Shown: piece after piece, positions 1-6,164 of the stretch
Numbering within the stretch: position 1 is the first letter of the stretch
Layout: every line of letters starts with the position of its first letter
Assembly (NCBI GenBank): GCA_938023905.1
Contig: CALJCO010000112.1
Span: forward strand, 1 to 13,390
Direction of reading: 5' to 3'
From: an uncultured Collinsella sp.
GTDB lineage: Bacteria > Actinomycetota > Coriobacteriia > Coriobacteriales > Coriobacteriaceae
Length of the DNA stretch: 13,390 nucleotides
Program-made: the position numbers and the translations under genes
Notes under the pieces: model-generated
The model's database searches: none
What the model was told of the DNA's origin: nothing
The model's input: the letters and a program-made list of their open reading frames with translations, nothing else

Positions 1-55
1 GAGCAGGGGACTCTTAATCCCAAGGTCCAGGGTTCGACCCCCTGACGGCCCACCA
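1..55 (+). tRNA. tRNA-Lys(CTT), 5' part cut off by window start
   Basis: The 3' two-thirds of a tRNA is visible. It starts with the D-stem 3' strand (GAGC), followed by an anticodon arm with loop CTCTTAA at 11-17 and anticodon CTT at 13-15, which reads lysine AAG codons. The T arm has a CAGGG/CCCTG stem around TTCGACC. The acceptor strand ACGGCCC, discriminator A and an encoded CCA end at 55. The outermost anticodon-stem pair (27-43) appears to be a G-A mismatch. About 21 bases of the 5' end lie before the window, so the acceptor stem cannot be checked. A terminator follows 13 bases downstream. The T-loop to CCA segment is repeated at 213-235. Confidence 0.88.
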
Positions 56-67
56 AAGATTGTTAAG

Positions 68-96
68 ACGGTCAACTTCGGTTGGCCGTTTTTTTT
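68..96 (+). terminator. Rho-independent terminator of the tRNA
   Basis: A 9-bp stem (68-76 with 81-89) closed by a TTCG tetraloop (77-80) runs directly into a tract of eight T. It lies 13 bases after the tRNA CCA end, the expected position for ending the tRNA transcript. Confidence 0.9.
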
Positions 97-109
97 GTTA
101 ACAGTACAT

Positions 110-218
110 GGGGTCGAACCCGAAAGGGCGCGGAGCTGAGGAAATGCGTAAGCATTTACCAGCGCAGCGCGCAAGGCGCGAAGCGCCGCAGCGGCCGCCT
201 GCGCAGTAGGCTGACCCC
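110..218 (+). other. GC-rich element with predicted multi-branch fold
   Basis: The segment opens with GGGGTC (110-115) and closes with the complementary GACCCC (213-218). Inside are a small CCC-GAAA-GGG hairpin (119-128), a hairpin AAATGC-GTAA-GCATTT (142-157) extended by GCTG/CAGC (135-138 with 160-163), and an outer GCGCAG/CTGCGC pair (162-167 with 199-204; the two helices share 162-163, so one must shorten). That outer pair encloses CGCGC-AAG-GCGCG (168-180) and a further GCC/GGC hairpin. Two loops are GNRA tetraloops, as in stable RNAs. No start codon with a ribosome site or usable ORF was found. It may be a small structured RNA, a processed spacer, or a palindromic repeat. The fold was drawn by eye, without energy calculation. 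Confidence 0.4.
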
Positions 219-241
219 CTGACGGCCCACCAAAGCATGTT

Positions 242-271
242 AAAGCGGCTGGCTTAGGCTGGTCGCTTTTT
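242..271 (+). terminator. Second tRNA-type terminator in the duplicated unit
   Basis: AAAGCGGCTGGC pairs with GCTGGTCGCTTT around a TTAG loop, including several G-T wobbles, and ends in a T run (267-271). It occupies the same relative place as the terminator at 68-96, but the stem sequence differs. It could end transcription coming through the truncated tRNA copy. Confidence 0.65.
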
Positions 272-314
272 GTTAACCTCGCATGTGGTCGAACCCGAAA
301 GGGCGCGGCCGCTT

Positions 315-1175
315 TCACAGATCGAGTCTACCCTGGGGATCGGTAAAACCGTCAGTACCCTCCTTGAGTTTCTTCTCGTCTGCCTTCACGCGACGCTCAA
401 GCTTTTTTGTATCCTCGGCAGGTGGTAGGTTCTCGGGGACAATTCCGCGGTCGATGAGGCTGCCACGCACGCTTGTGTTGTTCTCGACGTGCTCTTGTTT
501 GATCTGGTCCAGGCCGTACAGGTCGTGTTCCTCGGCGTTGAAGGCCGTCATCGAGTTCGTAAGGTCCTTTGCTTTGATGAGGACATCGGCTAACCTGTCC
601 GCCAATGCCGCGCTCTTGGGTACGCCGAGCTGCTGCTTCATTTCCGCCGTGCTTCTACCGCCGAATAACGCTTCATCGCCCTTCGACTTGATGATCGCGA
701 ATCCTTTGGAGCCCACGCCGCGTTTGAACGCAATACCCGAGAGCTGTTTCTCTGAATCGGATAGCGAGTGGCGCGCCTGCAAGCGCTGAATCTCTGCAAA
801 GCGCTGCTCTATGAGCTCTTGGCGGCGGGTCTGCACGGCGAAGTACGCCTGCGCGAGCGCGATCTCTGGCTTGTTTGAATCTCCGTTTTGGGCGATTAAA
901 TAGCATGCATAGCGCGTAAGTTTGTAGTCTTTAACCGCGCGAGCGGCGACACCGGCAATTACCATTTTCGTGGTGTCACGAAAATGGGAATCAACTGGAG
1001 TTTTGTTTGTTTCGCACGAGACTTTTGCCCTCTTAACAACTTCGGCGAAGTTTTCCCATCGCGTGTACCCCATGGGTTCCATTAAATCTCGTGCGAGCCA
1101 ATACTCAACGCCGTCTTCTACATTGGCGTAGCTATCAAGTTCGACACGCCACTTCTCGATATCTCTACTGTCCAT
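315..1175 (-). CDS. dinD: DNA damage-inducible protein D homologue (DinD)
   Basis: A 286-residue protein, close to the length of E. coli DinD (about 274). Seen: an N-terminal BRO-N-like region with EYWLARDLMEPMGY near residues 24-37, then the diagnostic block RYACYLIAQNGD (88-99) and YFAVQTRRQE (111-120), and a charged C-terminal tail. In E. coli, dinD is LexA-controlled and the protein interferes with RecA filaments; a similar role here is inferred. The start is set by AGGAGG a few bases upstream. No LexA-type box was found in 1176-1336, so damage induction is unproven. The gene looks less GC-rich than its neighbours and its stop lies 6 bases from a duplicated tRNA-tail repeat, which suggests acquired DNA. 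No toxin partner, phage gene or integrase is next to it. Confidence 0.88.
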   Translation of the reverse strand: MDSRDIEKWRVELDSYANVEDGVEYWLARDLMEPMGYTRWENFAEVVKRAKVSCETNKTPVDSHFRDTTKMVIAGVAARAVKDYKLTRYACYLIAQNGDSNKPEIALAQAYFAVQTRRQELIEQRFAEIQRLQARHSLSDSEKQLSGIAFKRGVGSKGFAIIKSKGDEALFGGRSTAEMKQQLGVPKSAALADRLADVLIKAKDLTNSMTAFNAEEHDLYGLDQIKQEHVENNTSVRGSLIDRGIVPENLPPAEDTKKLERRVKADEKKLKEGTDGFTDPQGRLDL

Positions 1176-1203
1176 ATCTCCTCCTCGCTGGCCTATTGTC
1201 TAT

Positions 1204-1218
1204 GCGGGCTTTGCCCGC
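1204..1218 (-). promoter_or_regulatory. Hairpin in the dinD leader
   Basis: GCGGGC (1204-1209) and GCCCGC (1213-1218) form a perfect 6-bp stem with a three-base loop, about 28 bases upstream of the dinD start and just before its ribosome site. Further upstream is an imperfect pair GTATCC/GAATAC with 7-bp spacing (on the minus strand) that could be an operator. Either could influence dinD expression; there is no direct evidence. Confidence 0.3.
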
Positions 1219-1258
1219 TCCGTATTCAGAATAAGGATACGCTGCCGTACGGACACGA

Positions 1259-1294
1259 ATGGGCCCCGTGCCACTTCGAGCTCACGGGGCCCAT
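1259..1294 (-). terminator. Perfect 12-bp hairpin after the flavoprotein gene
   Basis: ATGGGCCCCGTG (1259-1270) is the exact reverse complement of CACGGGGCCCAT (1283-1294), with a 12-base loop. It lies 42 bases beyond the flavoprotein stop and upstream of dinD, both on the minus strand. The stem is strong enough for a terminator, but neither side has a T tract, so it may be a non-canonical terminator, an mRNA-stabilising hairpin or a protein site. Confidence 0.5.
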
Positions 1295-1336
1295 AGATAT
1301 CGATTAGTTGTGTTCTGCTTTAGATGGGTGTTCGAA

Positions 1337-2863
1337 TTAGTCCGCTCGATAGTGCGATCCGAGGCTTTCGGTTCGCTTGCGCATGGCTTTGACCATTTCC
1401 TGTGCTAGTTGAATCTGCGATTGCAGGCGGGCGAGGGCTGCGATTTCGCTGTCATTGGCGTGTGGCTTGCTCAGCGCCGTTGCGTCGTCTTGCAGGCTTT
1501 CAAGCTGTTGCAGGGCCTTGGATAGACCCGCTTCGGTCCTGTTGATCATGCAGTAGGTACTCATTGTGCGTTTGAGGCAGCGGGTCAGGCGCTCGGCGTC
1601 TGCTGTAGCTATGCCATGCTGGGGGAGGGCGATATCCATTGGAGCGGCCGCCTCGGGAGCGTCCAGCGCTGCTTGGGCTGCCGATGCGCCCGCAATGCGC
1701 CCGAACACGATGCCATTGGCACTCGACAAGCCGCCGATGCGGTCGGCGCCGTGCATGCCGCCTGTTGCCTCACCGCAGGCGTAGAGGCCCTCAACGCCCG
1801 TGTACGCGGTCTTGTCGATTTTGATACCGCCGTTGGCGGCGTGGGCATACATCGCCACGCGCATCTCGTCGGTCGGCGCGATGCCGTGCTCGTCTTGTAG
1901 CCAGGTGGCAAAGGTCTGCACAAACTCGGGGACGTCCTCGCGGGGGAAGTCGTAGTGGAGCGCCAGGCCTTCGGCTCCCGCTTGGTCGATGGCTAGGTCG
2001 ATAGCGCGAGAATCCAGACGCGAAGTGAAGGGACCATATCCGGAGCGTTGCTCGAGCAGATCGTCGAGCTTATCGTCGGCGATATCGACCGGCTGGTCGA
2101 ACTTGACGTAGCGCCAGGTCTTCTCGTTAAAAACAAGGTTTCGCTTGGGCTCGATGAAGCCGGGCATCATCTGCATGAACTCTATATTAGTAAGGGACGC
2201 ACCGTGCGCCAGCGCGATAGCCTGTGATGAGCTGAGCACGTCGGCGGAAGTGAGGCTGCGCTCGAACAGGCCACCCGTGCCGCCCGCAGCGATGATAGTG
2301 GCCTTGACTGCCATAGGCACGAGACGCTCGTTTGTCCGGTCGTAGAGCGTGGCACCGACAATCTTTCCGTCCGTATCTTCAACAAGGTCGATAAGCTCAT
2401 GGCGGGGGAGCAGGCGAATGCCGAGCGACTCGATCCGGGTCGTCAGAGCGTCCTCAAGGGGCTTACGGGTGAGGCCGCGCCACATGCGCGTCTTGTGGTC
2501 AAAACAGGGGATAAATTGCTTTTGCTGGGCGCTCTCAGCGCTTTGCGGACGCTGGAGCTCAACGCCTAGGTCTTGCTCGAGCCATTCAATTGCTTGGGGA
2601 ATGCTGTGGACAAACGTCTGGACAAGCTCGGGGTCGGCGACGCCGCCACCAACGGTCTGGATGGTATCGATGAGGTCTTGTTCGTCGTCTTCGTTAACGG
2701 GTCCGATAAGCCCCAGGCCCCAGGTTCCGGGGAAGAAGCTCGATCCACTCATAGTCTTGCCGGCGCTTGCCACAGCGACGGTTGCGCCCGTGCGTGCCGC
2801 TTCGATGGCGGCGCAAAGGCCCGCAATGCCAGATCCAATTACCAGTACATCAGTCGATTCCAT
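1337..2863 (-). CDS. FAD-dependent oxidoreductase, fumarate reductase/L-aspartate oxidase-like
   Basis: 508 residues from the chosen ATG, which follows an AAGGA ribosome site; an in-frame upstream ATG at 2920 adds 19 residues with no family resemblance. Seen: N-terminal dinucleotide fold VLVIGSGIAG (GSGIAG at 10-15), a second FAD contact IIAAGGTGG (190-198), and the C-terminal FAD block YACGEATGGMHGADRIGG (361-378). The equivalents of the family catalytic positions SRxxxSRA (281-287), HAANGG (341-346) and HGADR (371-375) are present. The usual QFHPT histidine is replaced: the block reads EFMQMMPG (228-235). This is therefore a divergent FAD_binding_2 flavoprotein, and substrate and electron partner are unknown. 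There is no heme-binding domain, TAT signal or FMN-attachment domain, so it should be cytoplasmic. No nadA or nadC lies nearby, so NadB is unlikely. Confidence 0.82.
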   Translation of the reverse strand: MESTDVLVIGSGIAGLCAAIEAARTGATVAVASAGKTMSGSSFFPGTWGLGLIGPVNEDDEQDLIDTIQTVGGGVADPELVQTFVHSIPQAIEWLEQDLGVELQRPQSAESAQQKQFIPCFDHKTRMWRGLTRKPLEDALTTRIESLGIRLLPRHELIDLVEDTDGKIVGATLYDRTNERLVPMAVKATIIAAGGTGGLFERSLTSADVLSSSQAIALAHGASLTNIEFMQMMPGFIEPKRNLVFNEKTWRYVKFDQPVDIADDKLDDLLEQRSGYGPFTSRLDSRAIDLAIDQAGAEGLALHYDFPREDVPEFVQTFATWLQDEHGIAPTDEMRVAMYAHAANGGIKIDKTAYTGVEGLYACGEATGGMHGADRIGGLSSANGIVFGRIAGASAAQAALDAPEAAAPMDIALPQHGIATADAERLTRCLKRTMSTYCMINRTEAGLSKALQQLESLQDDATALSKPHANDSEIAALARLQSQIQLAQEMVKAMRKRTESLGSHYRAD

Positions 2864-3051
2864 CGGATTCCTTTCTCGTCCGGCGCATTGTCGCATGGGT
2901 GATCGGCAATGGAGCCGCAAAGACTCGGCAAATCGGTAAAGGGCAAATATGGCAGGTGGGCGTCATGGACGTTCTGACGCTCCGTCTCATCACATCTCGT
3001 ATTTCGCCCCAACTGATATATCGGCATTAGCTGCCCTGCGACAGCGTAAAC

Positions 3052-3084
3052 AAAAAGAGCCGCCACCTTAAAAGGTAGCGGCTC
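3052..3084 (-). terminator. Rho-independent terminator of the GGGtGRT operon
   Basis: Read on the minus strand, GAGCCGCTACCT pairs with AGGTGGCGGCTC (one T-G pair) around a TTTA loop and is followed by TTTTTG. It starts 35 bases after the stop of the GGGtGRT gene and isolates that operon from the flavoprotein gene. Confidence 0.92.
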
Positions 3085-3119
3085 CAAAGCTCAACTATGT
3101 GAGCATCGCGCGGGCGCGA

Positions 3120-4124
3120 CTAGGCCTTGAGGGCCTCCTCGACGGCGACAGCGCAGGCGACGGTGGCACCGACCATGGGGTTATTGCCCATGCCGATGAG
3201 ACCCATCATGTCGACGTGCGCAGGCACGGAGGAAGAACCGGCGAACTGGGCGTCGGAGTGCATGCGGCCCATGGTGTCGGTCATGCCGTAAGAGGCAGGG
3301 CCGGCGCCCATGTTGTCCGGGTGCAGGGTACGGCCAGTGCCGCCACCAGAAGCGACGGAGAAGTACTTCTTGCCAGCCTCGAGGCGCTCCTTCTTGTAGG
3401 TGCCAGCGACGGGGTGCTGGAAGCGCGTGGGGTTGGTGGAGTTACCGGTGATCGAGATGTCAACGTTCTCGTGCCACATGATGGCAACGCCCTCGCGGAC
3501 GTCGTCGGAACCGTAGCAGTTAACGGCAGCGCGGGGACCATCGGAGTAGGGGATGGTCTCGACGACCTTGAGCTCGCCCGTGTAGTAGTCGAACTGGGTC
3601 TTCACGTAGGTGAAGCCGTTGATGCGGGCGATGATCTGAGCGGCGTCCTTGCCCAGACCGTTGAGGATAACGCGCAGCGGCTTCTTGCGAGCCTTGTTGG
3701 CGTTCAGAGCCAGGCCGATAGCGCCCTCAGCGGCAGCGAAGGACTCGTGGCCAGCCAGGAAGGCGAAGCACTCGGTGTCGTCGGAGAGCAGCATAGCGCC
3801 CAGGTTGCCGTGGCCCAGACCGACCTTGCGGTCCTCGGCGACGGAGCCGGGAACGGTGAAGGCCTGGATGCCCTCGCCGATGATGGCGGCAGCCTCAGAA
3901 GCGGTCTTGGCGCCACGCTTGACAGCGAGAGCGCAACCGAGGGTGTAGGCCCACTCAGCGTTCTGGAAGGCGATGGACTGGGTGTTGTTGACGATCTCAC
4001 GCGGGTTGAAGCCCTTGTCGGTGCAGATCTGCAGAGCTTCCTCGAGGGAGGCGATGCCGTTGTCGGCGAGGCACTTGTTGATCTTGTCAGCGCGGCGCTC
4101 GTAACCTTCGAACGTAACAGTCAT
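3120..4124 (-). CDS. GGGtGRT family protein
   Basis: 334 residues. It carries the motif that names the family, SGGGTGRT (259-266), followed by LHPDNMGAGPASYGMTDTMGRMHSD and a glycine/methionine-rich C-terminus. This matches the conserved uncharacterised family Pfam GGGtGRT (PF14057, from memory). There is no signal peptide. The biochemical function is not known. It starts 18 bases after the NifU-like gene with a strong site (AGGGAGG, about 8 bases before ATG), so the two are co-transcribed. The family commonly occurs next to this NifU-like protein, which suggests a shared job in Fe-S or metal chemistry; this is an inference. Codon use is strongly biased towards GC-rich codons, like the suf genes, hinting at good expression. 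Confidence 0.9.
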   Translation of the reverse strand: MTVTFEGYERRADKINKCLADNGIASLEEALQICTDKGFNPREIVNNTQSIAFQNAEWAYTLGCALAVKRGAKTASEAAAIIGEGIQAFTVPGSVAEDRKVGLGHGNLGAMLLSDDTECFAFLAGHESFAAAEGAIGLALNANKARKKPLRVILNGLGKDAAQIIARINGFTYVKTQFDYYTGELKVVETIPYSDGPRAAVNCYGSDDVREGVAIMWHENVDISITGNSTNPTRFQHPVAGTYKKERLEAGKKYFSVASGGGTGRTLHPDNMGAGPASYGMTDTMGRMHSDAQFAGSSSVPAHVDMMGLIGMGNNPMVGATVACAVAVEEALKA

Positions 4125-4142
4125 AGTTATTTCCCTCCCTTT

Positions 4143-4877
4143 CTACTCGTGAACCGGGAACACGCTGGCGACGGAGTGAGTCTCCTCGTCGGTGCGCGGG
4201 TCGATGTACTTGGCAGCGTTCTCCCACTGACCATAGTGGCCCATAGCGCCAGCGATGGCCTCCTCGGGGGTCTTGCCGGCCTTGACGGCGTCGGTGAACT
4301 TGCCGAGGTTCAGGAACTCGAACGCGATGATCTCGTTCTTGTCGTTGAGAGCCATGCGGGTGACGTAGCCCTGAGCGAGCTCGAGGTAACGAGCGCCCTT
4401 GGCCTTGGTGCCGAACATGGTACCGACCTGAGAGCGAAGGCCCTTGCCGAGGTCGTCGAGGGAGGCGCCCACGGGCAGGCCGCCCTCGGAGAACGCGGTC
4501 TGGCTGCGGCCGTAAACGATCTGCAGGAAGATCTCGCGCATAGCAACGTTGATGGCGTCGCAGACGAGGTCGGTGTTGAGGGCCTCGAGGATGGTCTTAC
4601 CGGGAAGGATCTCGGAAGCCATGGCAGCAGAGTGGGTCATGCCGGAGCAGCCGATGGTCTCAACGAGGGCCTCCTCGATGATGCCGTCCTTGACGTTCAG
4701 CGTGAGCTTGCAGGCGCCCTGCTGAGGTGCGCACCAACCCACACCGTGCGTAAGACCGGAGATGTCGGAAATCTCCTTAGCCTGGACCCACTTGCCCTCC
4801 TCGGGGATGGGTGCGGGGCCGTGGTATGCACCCTTGGCAACGGGGCACATGTTCTCCACTTCCTGTGAGTACTGCAT
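4143..4877 (-). CDS. NifU-like iron-sulfur cluster scaffold protein, partner of GGGtGRT
   Basis: 244 residues from the ATG at 4877, which has GAGGAGAGG just upstream; an in-frame ATG at 4961 adds 28 Arg-rich residues and looks non-coding. The N-terminal two-thirds resembles a NifU/IscU scaffold domain with cysteines in the expected contexts: GWC (C49), GCSG (C77) and VCDA (C106), plus C11 and C56. The region GLPVGASLDDLGKGLRSQVGTMFG and the C-terminal FEFLNLGKFTDAVKAGKTPEEAIAGAMG are not in standard NifU and are typical of the GGGtGRT partner. By analogy it would hold a transient Fe-S cluster, but the client is unknown. It is the first gene of a two-gene operon ending at the 3052-3084 terminator. 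It is distinct from SufU, encoded further along. Confidence 0.85.
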   Translation of the reverse strand: MQYSQEVENMCPVAKGAYHGPAPIPEEGKWVQAKEISDISGLTHGVGWCAPQQGACKLTLNVKDGIIEEALVETIGCSGMTHSAAMASEILPGKTILEALNTDLVCDAINVAMREIFLQIVYGRSQTAFSEGGLPVGASLDDLGKGLRSQVGTMFGTKAKGARYLELAQGYVTRMALNDKNEIIAFEFLNLGKFTDAVKAGKTPEEAIAGAMGHYGQWENAAKYIDPRTDEETHSVASVFPVHE

Positions 4878-5249
4878 GCCTCTCCTCTCTATCGTGTTGG
4901 CGTCCCGTCTGGGGGTCGTGGCTGGCGATTGCCGGGCGACCCTTCGAAAGGGACATGACATGCAGCCCCTATAATACCGCGAAATGCACGGAATATTCGG
5001 CGAACGGCTCAGTTTTCGTAGCGAGAAGTCCGGAAGTTTTAATTGAAACGGTTTAACTATATGTTCTGTGGTCGCGAACTTCCGTAGAGGGGGTTCGTCT
5101 TGGGCAAGCTTTTGGTCAGCTCTTGTAAGCGTTGCAGGGGTTGACCTGTTGCAACGGTGCCGTTCGCCGCCCGTTTACTGCCTTTGGCCGCGCGAGTGTA
5201 TTGTTTTGCGTGAATGTTTTGATGGCACGCTTCAATCGTGCTGTATTGG
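4878..5249. promoter_or_regulatory. Divergent intergenic region between NifU-like gene and RAYT
   Basis: This 372-bp gap has no supported gene; short ORFs in it lack ribosome sites. A CCCTT-CGA-AAGGG hairpin lies at 4940-4952. A TATAAT/TATTAT-like box lies at 4970-4976, about 95 bases before the NifU-like start, but without a good -35 on either strand. Two inverted repeats sit on the RAYT side: CGGAAGTT (5031-5038) with AACTTCCG (5077-5084), and CGTTGCA (5130-5136) with TGCAACG (5150-5156). A weak TATTGT box at 5199-5204 could serve the RAYT gene. Promoter calls here are tentative. Confidence 0.4.
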
Positions 5250-6080
5250 ATGGCAATCAGATCCCGGCGAAGGGAGCGCCATGCAGCGCGTTTGGAGAAC
5301 GGTTACCGGCTTTACCATGTCTGTGCCCGCGGTGTGGGCAAGCAGCTCATCTTTGAGGGCGATGAAGACCGGTGGGAGTTTTTGGAGCTGATGCGCGAGT
5401 GCTGCCGCGAGGCGGGCGTGACGGTTATCGCCTGGTGCCTTATGGGCAATCACGTGCATCTGGTGCTTGCAGATTACGAGGACGCGATGAGCGCGGCGAT
5501 GCACCGGCTGCTTTTGACGTACGCGCGGCGGTTCAATAAGCGCACGGGGCGCACGGGTCATCTGTTCCAGAACCGTTTTGACCGGCGCTCGCTCGATACC
5601 GACCGTTATCTAATGGCTGCCATTCGCTATGTTCACGCTAATCCGCAGGAGGCGGGTATCGCCCTGATCGAGCGTTATCCCTGGAGCAGCTTTGCCGAGT
5701 ATCTGAGAGCGTATGACAACGATACGACGAGGGGATTTTCGGACCCTTCTTGTGTGCTTGAGCTCTTTGAGTCTGCCAAGGGGTTTCTGGATTATTCTCT
5801 GTCGATGCCCGATGGTTCCGATCCGGTGATTCACGATATGGATGAGACAGAGTGGGAGCGGCGTGCGTTTGCCGACAAGATGGCGAAGCGCCTGGGTGTG
5901 CCGCTCAACAAACTCAAGACCGTAGCACCCTCGCGGCGAGACGGAATCATTTTCGCCCTGCACGATGTCGGCTACACGGTGCGCGAGATCGAACGATATA
6001 CGGGAATCAGCAAGAGTACCGTCTCTCGTATCGTGCGCGCTTATGTTCGGGTGAATGCTCAGGCTGAGGGCTCGGAATAG
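5250..6080 (+). CDS. REP-associated tyrosine transposase (RAYT), IS200-like HUH, with C-terminal HTH
   Basis: 276 residues from ATG 5250; an in-frame GTG at 5238 is a possible earlier start, and neither has a clear ribosome site. Seen, in 5250 numbering: LYHVCARGVGKQLIF (21-35), the metal-binding HUH motif GNHVHLVL with H68 and H70, the GHLFQNRF block, and the helix RYLMAAIRYVHANP carrying the probable nucleophile Y127. The C-terminal half adds a helix-turn-helix ending in YTVREIERYTGISKSTVSRI (242-261). HUH transposases of this group nick single-stranded DNA beside hairpins; RAYTs are single-copy genes linked to dispersed REP palindromes rather than mobile IS. All catalytic residues look intact. 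It lies between two Fe-S operons on the opposite strand. A REP-like palindrome begins 56 bases after it. Confidence 0.88.
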   Translation: MAIRSRRRERHAARLENGYRLYHVCARGVGKQLIFEGDEDRWEFLELMRECCREAGVTVIAWCLMGNHVHLVLADYEDAMSAAMHRLLLTYARRFNKRTGRTGHLFQNRFDRRSLDTDRYLMAAIRYVHANPQEAGIALIERYPWSSFAEYLRAYDNDTTRGFSDPSCVLELFESAKGFLDYSLSMPDGSDPVIHDMDETEWERRAFADKMAKRLGVPLNKLKTVAPSRRDGIIFALHDVGYTVREIERYTGISKSTVSRIVRAYVRVNAQAEGSE

Positions 6081-6084
6081 AAAA

Positions 6085-6117
6085 TGGCCGAACCACTCTT
6101 GTCAAGCGATTCGGCCA
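6085..6117. terminator. Convergent terminator between RAYT and the suf operon
   Basis: TGGCCGAA (6085-6092) and TTCGGCCA (6110-6117) form a perfect 8-bp stem with a 17-base loop that can itself pair (CTT/AAG). On the minus strand it is followed by TTTT, so it suits the end of the suf transcript. On the plus strand the T tract is missing, so termination of the RAYT transcript would be weaker. Confidence 0.65.
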
Positions 6118-6135
6118 ACAAAATTCTTAAGATTT

Positions 6136-6164
6136 GGGACAAATACTACTGATTATTTTGTCCC
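6136..6164 (+). repeat. REP-like palindrome, copy 1, overlapping the sufU end
   Basis: GGGACAAA (6136-6143) is the exact reverse complement of TTTGTCCC (6157-6164) with a 13-base spacer. It shares length, orientation and an asymmetric core (CTGNTTATNTTGTCCC) with a second element at 11522-11550; 22 of 29 positions agree. The sufU stop codon lies in the loop, so the last SufU residues (GQNNQ) are encoded by the palindrome. It lies 56 bases beyond the RAYT gene. Confidence 0.55.

Larger units (their letters stand above)
36..308 (+). repeat. Direct duplication of tRNA 3' tail plus downstream unit
   Basis: Two copies of one unit lie 175-177 bp apart. Each begins with an identical 23-base segment (36-58 and 213-235) running from the tRNA T-loop through CCA. 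This is followed by a hairpin-T-tract terminator of different sequence, then TTTTTGTTAAC, then an identical 21-base segment (113-133 and 288-308) containing CCCGAAAGGG. The second copy has no tRNA body before it and stops 6 bases short of the dinD stop codon. A T-loop-to-CCA repeat is the usual form of a tRNA attachment site for tyrosine integrases, so this may be an integration scar. A decayed tandem tRNA duplication is the alternative. No integrase gene is visible. Confidence 0.75.

Noticed and set aside
1176..1336. Search for a LexA/SOS box upstream of dinD
   Set aside because: Only a partial TTCGAA occurs near 1331, inside the flavoprotein gene's end region; no full box of a known type.
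3099..4868. 589-codon plus-strand ORF across the GGGtGRT and NifU-like genes
   Set aside because: It is antisense to two clearly conserved genes. Its translation is Val/Gly/Leu/Asp-rich, as expected from the mirror of GC-biased codons, and it has no family motif.
5068..5391. Short plus-strand ORF before and into the RAYT, including an ATG at 5281 with a good AGGGAG site
   Set aside because: The frame ends soon and its sequence is unrelated to any family, whereas the overlapping RAYT frame is conserved from about residue 10. The SD-like site is noted only because it lies in the RAYT 5' end.
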